A stretch of 64,000 bases of DNA from Flavobacteriaceae bacterium (GTDB lineage Bacteria; Bacteroidota; Bacteroidia; Flavobacteriales; Flavobacteriaceae): positions 1-64,000 of the forward strand of contig JABGUL010000040.1 of NCBI GenBank assembly GCA_018646605.1, given 5' to 3'. The position numbers were made by a program, and so were the translations under genes. Numbering within the stretch: position 1 is the first letter of the stretch; each line of letters begins with the position of its first letter. The notes under the pieces are model-generated. The model was not told the DNA's origin, searched no databases, and saw nothing but the letters and a program-made list of their open reading frames with translations. Positions 47,625 to 56,905 of the stretch are shown in pieces.

Positions 47625-49790
47625 TTATAGATTAAGCCAATAATTAACTTTTAGGGTAAGGTTCCATCCTGTTGCTACATTAGGAACACTTATCTCATTA
47701 CTATTAAAAACTAAGAAAATGTCTGATGCAGGTTTATACCTCCATTGAAATCGTGAATTGAAGTTCCATAGCCCAAGTTGTTCGTTGTATTGAAATAGGT
47801 TAGAAAAAAAGATTTTATTTGTTAACGTTAAATTAGACTTGATACCCAACAACCAAAAAGAATTCGTATTCCAAGGTGCAGGCAATTCAATTTTATTATA
47901 ATTCACTAACGAGCTCAATTCTAAATAGGGTTGAAAACGATATCCGAATTCTCCTAAAAAGGCATTACGCTTCCCATTATCATAGTATCCCCCAGTAATT
48001 AATTCTGCTGAGTAAGTAAATCGATTCTGGGGTTTAGCGTCATAGGAAAAGGTAAAGCTATTCCATTCGTGTTTTGTTCCGGCTGTAAGTTTTGCTATTT
48101 GCGTGCGTAAGGGGTCAAAGTCAGTGAGTAATTCGATATACTGCCTTCTTATTCCTAAAGTAAATCGGCTTCTATTTTTAAAATTGAATAAATAATCGAG
48201 TTGTTGTGTCTGATCTTTTTTATTAAAATCGGTATCAAAATAATAAGTTCTCCCAACTCTTGGTCCATGTGAAAGTAGTGGAGTCTCTTTATTGGTGTAA
48301 TATAAATACCCTCCTGTTGCCTGTAGCTTGATGTAATTATTTCTAGGAATAAAACCCACTTCTGCACTGTAATTACCGCTAATGTATTCTTGCTGAAGTC
48401 TCCAATTCCATCGTGTAGATTGGTATCCAATATGGGAAGCAAAAACTTCACCCTGCTGCTTTGCTAGGGGGCTGAGTGATTTTAAAAACAACAGTTTTCC
48501 ATTCCATAGATTATCAGCTGAAAAATAATTGTACTCTAATCCTACATTTCGATTATAGGCTGAAGTGTTATTTTGATCGTTGTTTAAATTAATAGCTTGT
48601 TTATTCACAAAAATCACACTCAGATTGGAGCGGTCAAAAACCTTACGTTGAAGTGTAACGACACCAAAATTTTCGGCTGCTAAATTTAACCCCTCATCTT
48701 GGCGGGTTTGAATATCCATTATTCCAATACGCCAGTTTTCATCTAGATTACCACTTAGACGAATTCCTCCTTGAATAGGGACATTTAAACCGATTCGTCT
48801 TGAAAAGAAAGGGCGTATTGTAGTGTAACCAAAATTGGAAAATAAATCCCCATTTTCTAAAAAGAATTGTCTTCTTTCAGGAAAGAATAATTCAAAACGA
48901 TCTAGGTTGGTTACTTGTTGATCAACTTCTGCTTGGGAAAAATCTGGATTAACGGTAACATCTAAATTTAATGCAGACGTAAGGCTATATTTTAAATCTC
49001 CACCCACTTTAAAAGTATTGTTTGGAGTTGCGTTATCTTGGCTATTCAAGTTGTTGGAAAGATAGGGTATAAGTGAAACATTACTACTCTGCTTGGGAGG
49101 AGGGGAATCCCATACTAAAGCACCAGCATATGCAAGAGTAACGGATGGGAATTGTCTTGGGACAGGTGCCCAACTTGATTTTTCACTTGCCTTTAAATCC
49201 AACCGACTGAAATTTATTCCCCATTCGGTTATTTCTTCATTATACCGAATTGATTTAAAGGGTATTGCGATTTCGCAAACCCATTTTTCTTCATCAAATT
49301 GTACTTCAGAATACCACTTTGTGTCCCAGTTTAAATCCACACTCCTTCCGTCATACATTGTGCCATCCCATTGTGCCCCATAAGCATTAAGACCAAAAGC
49401 AAAACCAGTATTTTGATTGTTAAATGGGTCAATGGCAACCAGGAAATTATCGTTTTTTCCAAAAGAGAAATCACGTTTTAACGATTCGACAACATATTTA
49501 CCCTGAGTTGAATTATTAAAAAAGATAATAGCGATGTATAAGTTTTCATCATCAAAGCTCACTCGCGCCTCCGAAAATTGAGTAGCCTTTCCTGTATCCA
49601 CGGGAGTAATCATAAAAAAATCCTTGGCTACTGCTGCATTTTTCCAGGCTGCTTCTTCTAAAACTCCATCAATTTTAATTTTTTCATTTGTTTTTTGAAT
49701 GGACAAACGATAGTCGTCTGTATTTACTTGTCCAATAAGAATAATTGGGATGTAAATGAGTATGTTGAGTAATAAAAATTTACTGCGCAT
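47625..49790 (-). CDS. DUF5916 outer-membrane protein with CBM9/DOMON-like N domain
   Basis: A 721-residue exported protein. A signal peptide (about 1-21, ending 'LIGQ') is followed by a carbohydrate-binding family 9-like sandwich (about 25-210). This contains 'IDGVLEEAAWKNAAVAKDFF', 'FDDENLYIAIIFFNNS' and 'GINFSRLDLKA'. The rest is DUF5916, seen as alternating aromatic/polar beta strands that should form an outer-membrane barrel, with 'FFPERRQFFLENGDLF' (about 300-315) as its most conserved block. The final residues ('KVNYWLNL') end in an aromatic-rich strand, as barrel proteins do. The role is unknown. A glycan or heme ligand is possible by homology of the N domain. Confidence 0.85.
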   Translation of the reverse strand: MRSKFLLLNILIYIPIILIGQVNTDDYRLSIQKTNEKIKIDGVLEEAAWKNAAVAKDFFMITPVDTGKATQFSEARVSFDDENLYIAIIFFNNSTQGKYVVESLKRDFSFGKNDNFLVAIDPFNNQNTGFAFGLNAYGAQWDGTMYDGRSVDLNWDTKWYSEVQFDEEKWVCEIAIPFKSIRYNEEITEWGINFSRLDLKASEKSSWAPVPRQFPSVTLAYAGALVWDSPPPKQSSNVSLIPYLSNNLNSQDNATPNNTFKVGGDLKYSLTSALNLDVTVNPDFSQAEVDQQVTNLDRFELFFPERRQFFLENGDLFSNFGYTTIRPFFSRRIGLNVPIQGGIRLSGNLDENWRIGIMDIQTRQDEGLNLAAENFGVVTLQRKVFDRSNLSVIFVNKQAINLNNDQNNTSAYNRNVGLEYNYFSADNLWNGKLLFLKSLSPLAKQQGEVFASHIGYQSTRWNWRLQQEYISGNYSAEVGFIPRNNYIKLQATGGYLYYTNKETPLLSHGPRVGRTYYFDTDFNKKDQTQQLDYLFNFKNRSRFTLGIRRQYIELLTDFDPLRTQIAKLTAGTKHEWNSFTFSYDAKPQNRFTYSAELITGGYYDNGKRNAFLGEFGYRFQPYLELSSLVNYNKIELPAPWNTNSFWLLGIKSNLTLTNKIFFSNLFQYNEQLGLWNFNSRFQWRYKPASDIFLVFNSNEISVPNVATGWNLTLKVNYWLNL

Positions 49791-49797
49791 TGCTTAA

Positions 49798-49829
49798 TCA
49801 ATTAGAAGTAAGAAAGATACTCTAATTGA
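49798..49829. repeat. 9-bp inverted repeat upstream of the DUF5916 gene
   Basis: TCAATTAGA (49798-49806) and TCTAATTGA (49821-49829) are exact reverse complements around a 14-base spacer, only 7 bases before the DUF5916 start codon. The repeat has no T tract on either side, so an operator or leader hairpin is more likely than a terminator. Confidence 0.4.
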
Positions 49830-49849
49830 GTTAAAATATTTTTGTGATT

Positions 49850-50989
49850 TTAAATATTTTCAATAAAATGATGCCATTTTTTCACAAAATAACTCCATTG
49901 ATATTTGTCTTTAGCTCCTATAATATTTTCTTTATATTTTTTAAAGTTTCCTTCTTCCAATAATTCTATTAAGTGGGTTGCAATAGCTTTCGATTTTTTT
50001 GGTGTGCAAAGACCAGTAGTGTCTTTTTTTATCAATTCATTGAGGCCTGATATATCACTCACTAAAAGAGGGTTGTTGTAGAAGTAAGCATAGGGAGTAA
50101 TACCACTTTGAGTAGCTGAATGATAGGTTTGTGCTACGGCATCTGCTGCAGAAAAAAGCAACGCTGCTTCATTAGGGTTTTTGTAGGTAAAATCAAGAGT
50201 CACTCGGCTTTCAATTTTTAAATCTTTTACCAAGGTGGTGTATTTATTTGGATCTTCATAACACTCTCCAGCTACATAAAGACAAATGCTATCTTGTTCT
50301 TTTAAAGGCGATTCTGCAAAAGATTGTAAGAGAAGTTCTAGACCTTTGTATTTTCGAATTAAACCAAAGAAAAGTACCATCTTAGTTTCTGAAGCCCAAC
50401 CCAAGATATTTCTTGCTTTTTCTTTTTCAATTTTAGGGGAGAGGCTCGTAGCAATGGGATGAAAACCGGCCCAAACCGGAATATTAAATTCTTTTTTAAT
50501 TTGTTCTGCTACCTGTGATGATAGGGTAGTAAAACTCTGCATTTGTTTTCCAAAGTACTTATTTAAACGTTTGTCAAATAAATTTGATTCATGAGGAAAC
50601 CAGTTGTCTACTAAAGCACTTCTTTTAATGTTTTTTTCCAATCTTTTTGCAATGGCAACATAAACAGGAGCTAAAAAGGGAGTGTAATAACGAAAAATAA
50701 CATTTTTTGGTTTTAGGCTATTGATGTATCGTGATGTTTTTTTCCAACGCCATGGATAATATGCATGAATATCTTGGTCAATCACTAATTTTTTTGGAGA
50801 TTTAAGAGTGGTGTAGGGACTTGTTCCTGGAAATAAGAATTTTGGATAGAGTTTTGTGAAGGTAATTAACCTGACGGTATAGCCTTGCTCTAGAAGTGCT
50901 TTTGCAAGTTCGTGTTGAGTTTCGGCAATTCCGCCTCTAAATGGATGGGCAGGACCTATGATGAGATAATCTAATTCCTTTGGAGCCAT
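49850..50989 (-). CDS. GT4-like glycosyltransferase
   Basis: A 379-residue GT-B-fold enzyme. The N domain has the 'GPAHPFRGGIAETQHELAKA' acceptor/phosphate loop. The C domain carries 'MVLFFGLIRKYKGLELLLQS' (nucleotide-sugar pocket) and the ending 'YYNNPLLVSDISGLNELI' in place of the usual E-x7-E motif. Such enzymes build polysaccharide, LPS or glycolipid. The sugar is unknown. The gene follows the sterol-desaturase-family gene by 1 base, so a shared role in modifying a lipid or hopanoid-like molecule is possible but unproven. Confidence 0.8.
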   Translation of the reverse strand: MAPKELDYLIIGPAHPFRGGIAETQHELAKALLEQGYTVRLITFTKLYPKFLFPGTSPYTTLKSPKKLVIDQDIHAYYPWRWKKTSRYINSLKPKNVIFRYYTPFLAPVYVAIAKRLEKNIKRSALVDNWFPHESNLFDKRLNKYFGKQMQSFTTLSSQVAEQIKKEFNIPVWAGFHPIATSLSPKIEKEKARNILGWASETKMVLFFGLIRKYKGLELLLQSFAESPLKEQDSICLYVAGECYEDPNKYTTLVKDLKIESRVTLDFTYKNPNEAALLFSAADAVAQTYHSATQSGITPYAYFYNNPLLVSDISGLNELIKKDTTGLCTPKKSKAIATHLIELLEEGNFKKYKENIIGAKDKYQWSYFVKKWHHFIENI

Positions 50990-50990
50990 T

Positions 50991-52244
50991 TTACAAGGCT
51001 AAGGATCGGTTGAATTCTTTTCTATTAGACCAGATTCCTAGAGCGGAGGTGATGATAAAGTAGGTGATGTAAAAGCCAAAGAAAAGAGGGTATTCAAAAC
51101 GTAAAAATTCGCATTGGGGAAGAAAAACAAAAAGGATCCCTAGCAGCCCTCTAAAAATCTCATAGGTGGGCGCCCATTTATGGAAGTCCATTAGTCCAGT
51201 AAATCCAAAAATCGAGAATAGTAAAACAAATCCTAAACTGACGCGAAATTCTACAGTCAACTCACTATAGTTTGCAAGCAAGAAAAGTAAAAGAAAATTG
51301 AGGGAAACAAAATGAATAAGGGCTATGGCTTTCCATTGATTGTTATAAAAGGGGTTATACTTGTCCTCAGAATCTATCGGTCTTGGGGTAATTGGAAACC
51401 TGTCCTCAACATCTTTAGGCCTCCACCCGGTTGGCATAAACCAAATTTTAAGTTTATCTATCCAATTCTTAGCATACCAGGCATCTTGTGTGATTTGCCA
51501 AAGGTGTTGAAAATTAATCCAAATGGGATTCCAACTTTTAGAAGGCTTTAGGGTTCCATAAACAGGGGGTTCAGAATCTAATTCTTCTTGAAAGGTACCG
51601 AACAATCTATCCCAAACACTAAAAATCGCTGCCATATTTTTATCGATATATATAGGGTTTATGGCATGGTGAACCCGATGCTGTGAAGGTGTGACTAAGA
51701 TGTATTCTAAAAAGCCTAGTTTTCCAATATGCTGAGTGTGATACCAAAATTGAGCAAATAGATGCAGTGGTGCTAGGGACATAATTACTTTAGCAGGAAC
51801 GCCTAGTAGGGCAGCAGGTATCAAGAAAACAGCTCCAAACCCAATTAAATTTGAAATACTTTGGCGTAATGCGCAGGCAAGATTGAATTCCTCACTACTA
51901 TGATGAATGACATGTTGATTCCAAAAGATATTGACTTTATGATTTAAACGGTGCACCCAATAGGAAGCGAAATCTATACAAATAAATGCAGTAATATAAA
52001 CGAAAACAGAACTTTCCAATTGGAAAATCGCTAGATACTTTAACACAAATGGGTAGGAAATTAAAATAACCGCTAAACCTAAAGCATCTTTTATTACATT
52101 GGTCATCCCCGAGCTAAGGCTAGAAAGGGTATCCATAAAAGTATAGGTTTGTTTTTTGGTGAAATGACCGTAGGAGATTTCAATTAAAACAAGAACAAAG
52201 AAAGCAGGTATTGCCCATAATAAAACTGCTGCATACGTGTCCAT
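50991..52244 (-). CDS. sterol desaturase / fatty acid hydroxylase superfamily protein
   Basis: A 417-residue membrane di-iron oxygenase. Membrane helices cover about 8-26, 52-70 and 80-95. The histidine boxes come next, with H98-x3-H102 and H111-x2-H114-H115, and later 'HRVHHAINP'. The C-terminal third adds four more helices, making it longer than typical 280-residue members and closer to the alkylglycerol monooxygenase-like branch. Likely reactions are hydroxylation or desaturation of a lipid or ether lipid. It lies 29 bases after secA and just before a glycosyltransferase gene. Confidence 0.85.
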   Translation of the reverse strand: MDTYAAVLLWAIPAFFVLVLIEISYGHFTKKQTYTFMDTLSSLSSGMTNVIKDALGLAVILISYPFVLKYLAIFQLESSVFVYITAFICIDFASYWVHRLNHKVNIFWNQHVIHHSSEEFNLACALRQSISNLIGFGAVFLIPAALLGVPAKVIMSLAPLHLFAQFWYHTQHIGKLGFLEYILVTPSQHRVHHAINPIYIDKNMAAIFSVWDRLFGTFQEELDSEPPVYGTLKPSKSWNPIWINFQHLWQITQDAWYAKNWIDKLKIWFMPTGWRPKDVEDRFPITPRPIDSEDKYNPFYNNQWKAIALIHFVSLNFLLLFLLANYSELTVEFRVSLGFVLLFSIFGFTGLMDFHKWAPTYEIFRGLLGILFVFLPQCEFLRFEYPLFFGFYITYFIITSALGIWSNRKEFNRSLAL

Positions 52245-52273
52245 TGAGTTTTCTTTTTTATAAAATTAAGAAA

Positions 52274-55200
52274 TTATGAACTAATTACCCAGCTACCTTG
52301 TTTTAATAACGGTTCAGCTTGTTTGAATTTGACAGATTTTGTTTCGCCAGTAGCTACATTTTTGATTGTAACTTTTTCATTTCTACCAATTTTTGGTTGC
52401 TCCCGAGTGATGGTTTCGATAACTCTTTGATTTCCCTGGCTGGCCCCAGCTCCCACAGCTCTGTTTCGCGCAGCGATCTCCTCTGTGTTTAAAACTTCAT
52501 CTTTGGAGACATTCAAATTTTGTTTGCTTCTAGTCTTTTTTGCTTCTTGAATACTTGAGGGACTTTGACTCGGTAAACTACCTTTTATCAAAAAGGAAAG
52601 CACCTCTTTATTCAATTGGCTGAGCATGTTTTTAAACAATTCAAAAGCTTCAAACTTATAGATCAACAAGGGATCTTTTTGTTCGTGAACGGCTAACTGT
52701 ACAGACTGCTTTAGCTCGTCCATTTTGCGTAAATGATCTTTCCACGCTTCATCAATAATGGCAAGGGTAATGTTTCGTTCAAAATCTTCAATTAGATGTT
52801 TCCCTTTACTTTCATAAGCCTCTTTAAGGTTGGTAACTACGTTGAGAGATTTAACCCCATCTGTAAAAGGAACTACAATACGTTCAAATTTGTTTCCAGG
52901 GCGTTCGTAAACGTCTTTTATTACAGGAAAAGCCATTTGTGCATTGAGTTCTGTTTTCTCTTGATAATGTTTTAATAAGGCATCGTAGAGATTGTATGTC
53001 AATTCACTTTCAGGTGTTTCTAAAAACTGTTCTTCTGAAATGGGAGCAGTCATTGAAAAGCTCGTGATAATTTCAAACTCAAAGTTTTTATAGTCACTAT
53101 TGCCTTTGTTACTTATTACGATATCTTCACAGGTGTCAAAAAGCATATTTAAAACATCAAGTTTTAAACGGGATCCTTGAAGGGCGTGTTTTCTTCTCTT
53201 ATAAATAACTTCTCTTTGCGCACTCATCACATCGTCATACTCTAACAGACGCTTACGAATTCCAAAGTTATTTTCTTCTACTTTCTTTTGAGCCCTTTCA
53301 ATAGATTTTGTCATCATGGAATGTTGGATAACTTCTCCTTCTTCCAATCCCATTCGGTCCATTACTTTGGCAACTCGATCGGAACCAAAAAGACGCATTA
53401 AGTTGTCTTCTAAAGAAACGTAAAACTGTGAACTTCCAGGATCTCCTTGACGCCCAGAACGACCGCGAAGTTGTCTGTCTACCCGACGTGAGTCGTGACG
53501 TTCCGTTCCGATTATTGCTAAACCACCAGCATCCTTAACGATTTGAGAAAGTTTAATATCTGTTCCTCTACCGGCCATGTTAGTTGCTATTGTTACGATT
53601 CCTGGATTTCCAGCTTCTGCTACAATATCAGCTTCTTTTTTATGCATTTTAGCATTTAAGACATTATGCTTTATTTTTCTAATATTTAGCATCTTACTTA
53701 AAAGTTCTGAAATTTCAACCGAGGTAGTACCAATTAAAACAGGTCTTCCGGCCAATGAAAGTTCAGTGACTTTTTCAATTACGGCATTATACTTCTCGCG
53801 TTTGGTTTTGTAGATTAAATCATTATCGTCATTTCTAGCGATTGGACGATTGGTTGGAATTTCGATCACGTCCAATTCATAGATTTCCCAAAATTCACCT
53901 GCTTCTGTAACGGCTGTACCTGTCATTCCAGAAAGCTTTTGGTACATTCTAAAATAATTTTGAAGGGTTACGGTCGCATAGGTTTGGGTGGCTGCCTCAA
54001 TTTTTACATTTTCTTTGGCTTCAATAGCTTGGTGTAATCCGTCTGAATAGCGACGTCCCTCCATGATTCGTCCTGTTTGCTCATCCACAATTTTGACTTT
54101 GTTCTCCATGACCACATATTCCACATCTTTTTCAAAAAGGGTATAGGCCTTTAGCAACTGATTCATACTATGTATTCGCTCACTTTTAACATCAAAATCT
54201 TTAAAAAGTATTTCTTTTTCAGAGGCTTCTTTTTTAGATTCTAGCTCTTGCGCTTCAATTTTTGCAATTTCACCACCGATGTCCGGAAGGACAAAGAAGT
54301 TTTTGTCCTGATTGTCTTCGGAAAGGAGTTCAATTCCTTTTTCTGTAAGATCAATTTGATTGTTCTTTTCGTCAATCACAAAATACAAGGCTTCATCTAC
54401 CTTTGGCATTTCACGATTGTTGTCCTGCATGTAATGATTTTCTGTTTTTTGAAGCAATTGTTTTACACCTTCTTCACTTAGAAACTTTATTAACGCTTTA
54501 TTTTTTGGTAACCCTCTGAATACGCGGTAAAGTAATAACCCTCCTTCTGAGGTATCCCCTTCTTTGATTTTAGCTTTTGCTTCCGCCAAGACACTAGTAA
54601 GAAGGCTTCTTTGTTTGGTAACTAAACTTCCAACCTTAGATTTTAAAACATCAAATTCATGTCGATCGCCTTCAGGCGTGGGTCCAGAAATAATAAGCGG
54701 AGTACGGGCATCATCCACCAACACAGAATCTACCTCATCCACAATTGCGTAGTTATGCTTTCGCTGAACCAAATCCTCGGCGGTATGAGCCATGTTATCT
54801 CTTAGGTAATCAAAGCCAAACTCGTTATTTGTACCATAAGTAATGTCTGCCAAATAAGCATTTCTTCTTTCTTGACTGTTGGGTGTATGGTAGTCAATAC
54901 AGTCAATACTCATTCCATGGAATTGAAAGATGGGTGCCATCCAGGCGCTATCTCGTTTCGCAAGATAATCGTTTACGGTTACGAGATGAACCCCTTTCCC
55001 GGTTAGTGCATTTAAATAGACGGGAAGTGTAGCCACAAGGGTTTTTCCTTCTCCTGTTTGCATTTCTGCGATTTTACCTTGGTGTAATGCGATCCCTCCA
55101 ATGAGCTGAACATCGTAATGGATCATATCCCAAGTAATAGGCTTTCCTGCAGCATCCCAAGAGTTTGCCCAATGGGCTTTGTCTCCTTTTAATTGGATGT

Positions 55201-55636
55201 AATCCTTTTTTTGTGAAAGTTCACGGTCATAAGCAGTAGCAGTTACTTCTAGTGTTGTATTTTCAACAAAACGTCTTGCCGTTTCTTTGACTACAGCGAA
55301 AGCTTCTGGAAGGATGGTATTTAAAATATTTTCTACTGCTTTTTGTGCTTCCTCATCCTGAGAATCTATTTGTTGATATAAACTTTCTTTAGCGTCAATA
55401 TCATTGGTTTCCTTTACGTCCTTTTTAAGTTGCTCTATTGAGGTATCATAATTACTTCTAGCCGAAGCAATTTGAAGCTTAAAGGCTTCTGTTTTTTGGC
55501 GTAATGCATCATTAGAAAGATTTTCAAAGCTAGTTTGATGTTCATTGATTTCAGCAATTAAAGGAGTAATCTTGCTTAAATCTTTTTTTGTTTTATCTCC
55601 TACAAATGTCTTTAATATGCTATTTAAAAAACTCAT
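52274..55636 (-). CDS. secA: preprotein translocase ATPase SecA
   Basis: The 1120-residue motor drives unfolded proteins through SecYEG. 'MQTGEGKT' (192-199) is Walker A, 'DEVDSVLVDDARTPLIISGP' is the DEAD-box region, and 'TNMAGRGTDIKL' and 'QLRGRSGRQGDPGSSQF' belong to the second motor half. It is longer than the E. coli protein (901), as usual in Bacteroidota, with extra sequence between about 60-105 and 330-470. The C terminus ends 'LLKQGSWVISS' and lacks the zinc motif (C-x-C-x8-C-[HC]) that binds SecB. A promoter and a neighbouring terminator lie directly upstream. Confidence 0.96.
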   Translation of the reverse strand: MSFLNSILKTFVGDKTKKDLSKITPLIAEINEHQTSFENLSNDALRQKTEAFKLQIASARSNYDTSIEQLKKDVKETNDIDAKESLYQQIDSQDEEAQKAVENILNTILPEAFAVVKETARRFVENTTLEVTATAYDRELSQKKDYIQLKGDKAHWANSWDAAGKPITWDMIHYDVQLIGGIALHQGKIAEMQTGEGKTLVATLPVYLNALTGKGVHLVTVNDYLAKRDSAWMAPIFQFHGMSIDCIDYHTPNSQERRNAYLADITYGTNNEFGFDYLRDNMAHTAEDLVQRKHNYAIVDEVDSVLVDDARTPLIISGPTPEGDRHEFDVLKSKVGSLVTKQRSLLTSVLAEAKAKIKEGDTSEGGLLLYRVFRGLPKNKALIKFLSEEGVKQLLQKTENHYMQDNNREMPKVDEALYFVIDEKNNQIDLTEKGIELLSEDNQDKNFFVLPDIGGEIAKIEAQELESKKEASEKEILFKDFDVKSERIHSMNQLLKAYTLFEKDVEYVVMENKVKIVDEQTGRIMEGRRYSDGLHQAIEAKENVKIEAATQTYATVTLQNYFRMYQKLSGMTGTAVTEAGEFWEIYELDVIEIPTNRPIARNDDNDLIYKTKREKYNAVIEKVTELSLAGRPVLIGTTSVEISELLSKMLNIRKIKHNVLNAKMHKKEADIVAEAGNPGIVTIATNMAGRGTDIKLSQIVKDAGGLAIIGTERHDSRRVDRQLRGRSGRQGDPGSSQFYVSLEDNLMRLFGSDRVAKVMDRMGLEEGEVIQHSMMTKSIERAQKKVEENNFGIRKRLLEYDDVMSAQREVIYKRRKHALQGSRLKLDVLNMLFDTCEDIVISNKGNSDYKNFEFEIITSFSMTAPISEEQFLETPESELTYNLYDALLKHYQEKTELNAQMAFPVIKDVYERPGNKFERIVVPFTDGVKSLNVVTNLKEAYESKGKHLIEDFERNITLAIIDEAWKDHLRKMDELKQSVQLAVHEQKDPLLIYKFEAFELFKNMLSQLNKEVLSFLIKGSLPSQSPSSIQEAKKTRSKQNLNVSKDEVLNTEEIAARNRAVGAGASQGNQRVIETITREQPKIGRNEKVTIKNVATGETKSVKFKQAEPLLKQGSWVISS

Positions 55637-55667
55637 ATACTCTTTGAGGTATTTTTCTTTTATTATT

Positions 55668-55694
55668 CAAAAGTAACTAAAAAAAAAGCCTCAA
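55668..55694 (-). promoter_or_regulatory. promoter of secA
   Basis: On the minus strand TACTTTTG (55668-55675) with TTG at 55692-55694 and a 16-base spacer, slightly short. The -33 triplet overlaps the stem and loop of the preceding terminator. Confidence 0.45.
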
Positions 55695-55707
55695 TAAGAG
55701 ACTTTTT
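55679..55707 (-). terminator. intrinsic terminator after the DUF2795 gene
   Basis: AAAAAGcCTC (55683-55692) and GAGaCTTTTT (55698-55707) pair around AATAA with one mismatch. On the minus strand the stem is followed by an unbroken T run, ending the DUF2795 transcript directly in front of the secA promoter. Confidence 0.65.
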
Positions 55708-55726
55708 AAATTCGTTTTTGAATGAA

Positions 55727-55948
55727 TTAATATTCATCTTCATTCCAAAGGTAATCTTCCTCGGTAGGAAAATCTGGCCAAATTTCTTCAATTGACTCAT
55801 AAATATCTTCCTCATCTTCCATAGATTGTAGATTTTCCACTACTTCTAGGGGAGCTCCAGTACGAATTGAAAAGTCAATAAGTTCATCTTTAGTGGCAGG
55901 CCAAGGGGCATCACTTAAGTAAGAAGCTAGTTCTAAAGTCCAATACAT
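55727..55948 (-). CDS. DUF2795 small acidic protein
   Basis: A 73-residue, strongly acidic protein whose 'LASYLSDAPWPATKDELIDF' block and 'GAPLEVVENLQ' are the DUF2795 core. The tail is almost all Asp, Glu and aromatic residues. The protein is soluble and its family has no known biochemical function. It has its own well-formed promoter and terminator. Its conserved place beside secA in related flavobacteria (from memory) does not by itself imply a secretion role. Confidence 0.88.
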   Translation of the reverse strand: MYWTLELASYLSDAPWPATKDELIDFSIRTGAPLEVVENLQSMEDEEDIYESIEEIWPDFPTEEDYLWNEDEY

Positions 55949-55964
55949 AATATTTATTTTTTTG

Positions 55965-55994
55965 CAAAAATAGATTTTTATCTAAATTATGCAA
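55965..55994 (-). promoter_or_regulatory. promoter of the DUF2795 gene
   Basis: TTG (55992-55994), a 19-base spacer and TATTTTTG (55965-55972) on the minus strand match both boxes exactly. The predicted leader is about 10 bases. Confidence 0.6.
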
Positions 55995-56007
55995 CTAATT
56001 TATGGTT

Positions 56008-56565
56008 TTAGTTTCCACTCCATTTAACTTCCTCTACGTTTAACTCAGCAGCAAAGGTTCTTGAAAGGGTGAAGAAATAATCAGAAAGACGGTTCATGTA
56101 TGCAATCAATGTAGACGATATTGAAGCTTCTTCATCCAATTCGGTGACATAACGTTCTGCTCTTCTGCAAACACATCGTGCAAGATGAGAATAGGAAATC
56201 AAAACATGTCCTCCAGGGATGACAAAGTTACGTAACGGTTCTAGTTTAGTTGTAAGGGAATCAATTTCGTATTCTAGGAATTTTACAGCACTAGGCTGAA
56301 TAGGAGTTAAGTTTTTGGGTATTTTTTTGTCCGAATCTATGGATAATTGTGCCGCAACGGTCATCAGTTGTTTTTGAATTTCAAGTAATGTAGTTTGGAC
56401 TTCTTCTAATTTTGTAGTGTCTCGAATCAAACCTAACCAAGCGATTAGTTCATCAATTGTACCATAGGTTTTTATCCTTAGGTCGTGTTTTGGAACTCTT
56501 TTCCCGGAAATTAAACTTGTAAATCCGCCATCACCTGTCTTCGTGTAAACTTTATTCTCTTCCAT
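56008..56565 (-). CDS. cob(I)alamin adenosyltransferase, PduO type
   Basis: A 185-residue enzyme that transfers the adenosyl group of ATP to cobalamin to make coenzyme B12. 'VYTKTGDGGFTSLISGKRVP' (about 6-25) is the ATP-binding N terminus. 'TYGTIDELIAWLGLIRD' follows. The C-terminal helix has 'HLARCVCRRAERYVTEL' and 'AYMNRLSDYFFTLSRTFA'. Typical clients are methylmalonyl-CoA mutase or class II ribonucleotide reductase, neither of which lies in this window. A -7 promoter motif precedes it at 56614-56621. Confidence 0.93.
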   Translation of the reverse strand: MEENKVYTKTGDGGFTSLISGKRVPKHDLRIKTYGTIDELIAWLGLIRDTTKLEEVQTTLLEIQKQLMTVAAQLSIDSDKKIPKNLTPIQPSAVKFLEYEIDSLTTKLEPLRNFVIPGGHVLISYSHLARCVCRRAERYVTELDEEASISSTLIAYMNRLSDYFFTLSRTFAAELNVEEVKWSGN

Positions 56566-56613
56566 ATGCTCTCTTCATCATTACGCTTTGTAGGTTTTAA
56601 TGATTTGGTTACA

Positions 56614-56621
56614 CAAAGATA
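56614..56621 (-). promoter_or_regulatory. -7 promoter element of the adenosyltransferase gene
   Basis: TATCTTTG on the minus strand matches TAnnTTTG about 49 bases upstream of the start codon. A -33 TTG is not seen. Confidence 0.35.
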
Positions 56622-56695
56622 TTAAATTTGAAATACAGAGGTGCTTTTGGGGGTAATTGTTTTGGATACTTGGGCTAATATAGCTTGATTAGTTT

Positions 56696-56905
56696 TTATA
56701 GTTTTTGTTTTCGGCCAATTGTAATGTATAATATTACTCCAATTAGGTTGAAGAAAAATACTACTAATATCCAAACAATCTTATCATTCCAATTGAACTC
56801 ACTTTTTAAAATATCAATCAAAGCGATTACAGTTGGTATAAACGATAAAAAAAGTGATATTAAAATTACTGGAATTAAAAAGGGATTTATCATTTCAATA
56901 TACAT
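56696..56905 (-). CDS. small PLDc_N-type membrane protein
   Basis: From the ATG at 56905 ('MYIEMINPFLIPVI') this is a 69-residue protein with two membrane helices. The second ends 'FFFNLIGVILYITIGRKQKL', the signature of the phospholipase D nuclease N-terminal family (PF13396). These short proteins lack any catalytic domain and their role is unknown. The frame stays open upstream through 'KRLGICKCVPLVFGFSATRG', which does not look like part of the family. An alternative start is the ATG at 56893. Confidence 0.75.
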   Translation of the reverse strand: MYIEMINPFLIPVILISLFLSFIPTVIALIDILKSEFNWNDKIVWILVVFFFNLIGVILYITIGRKQKL

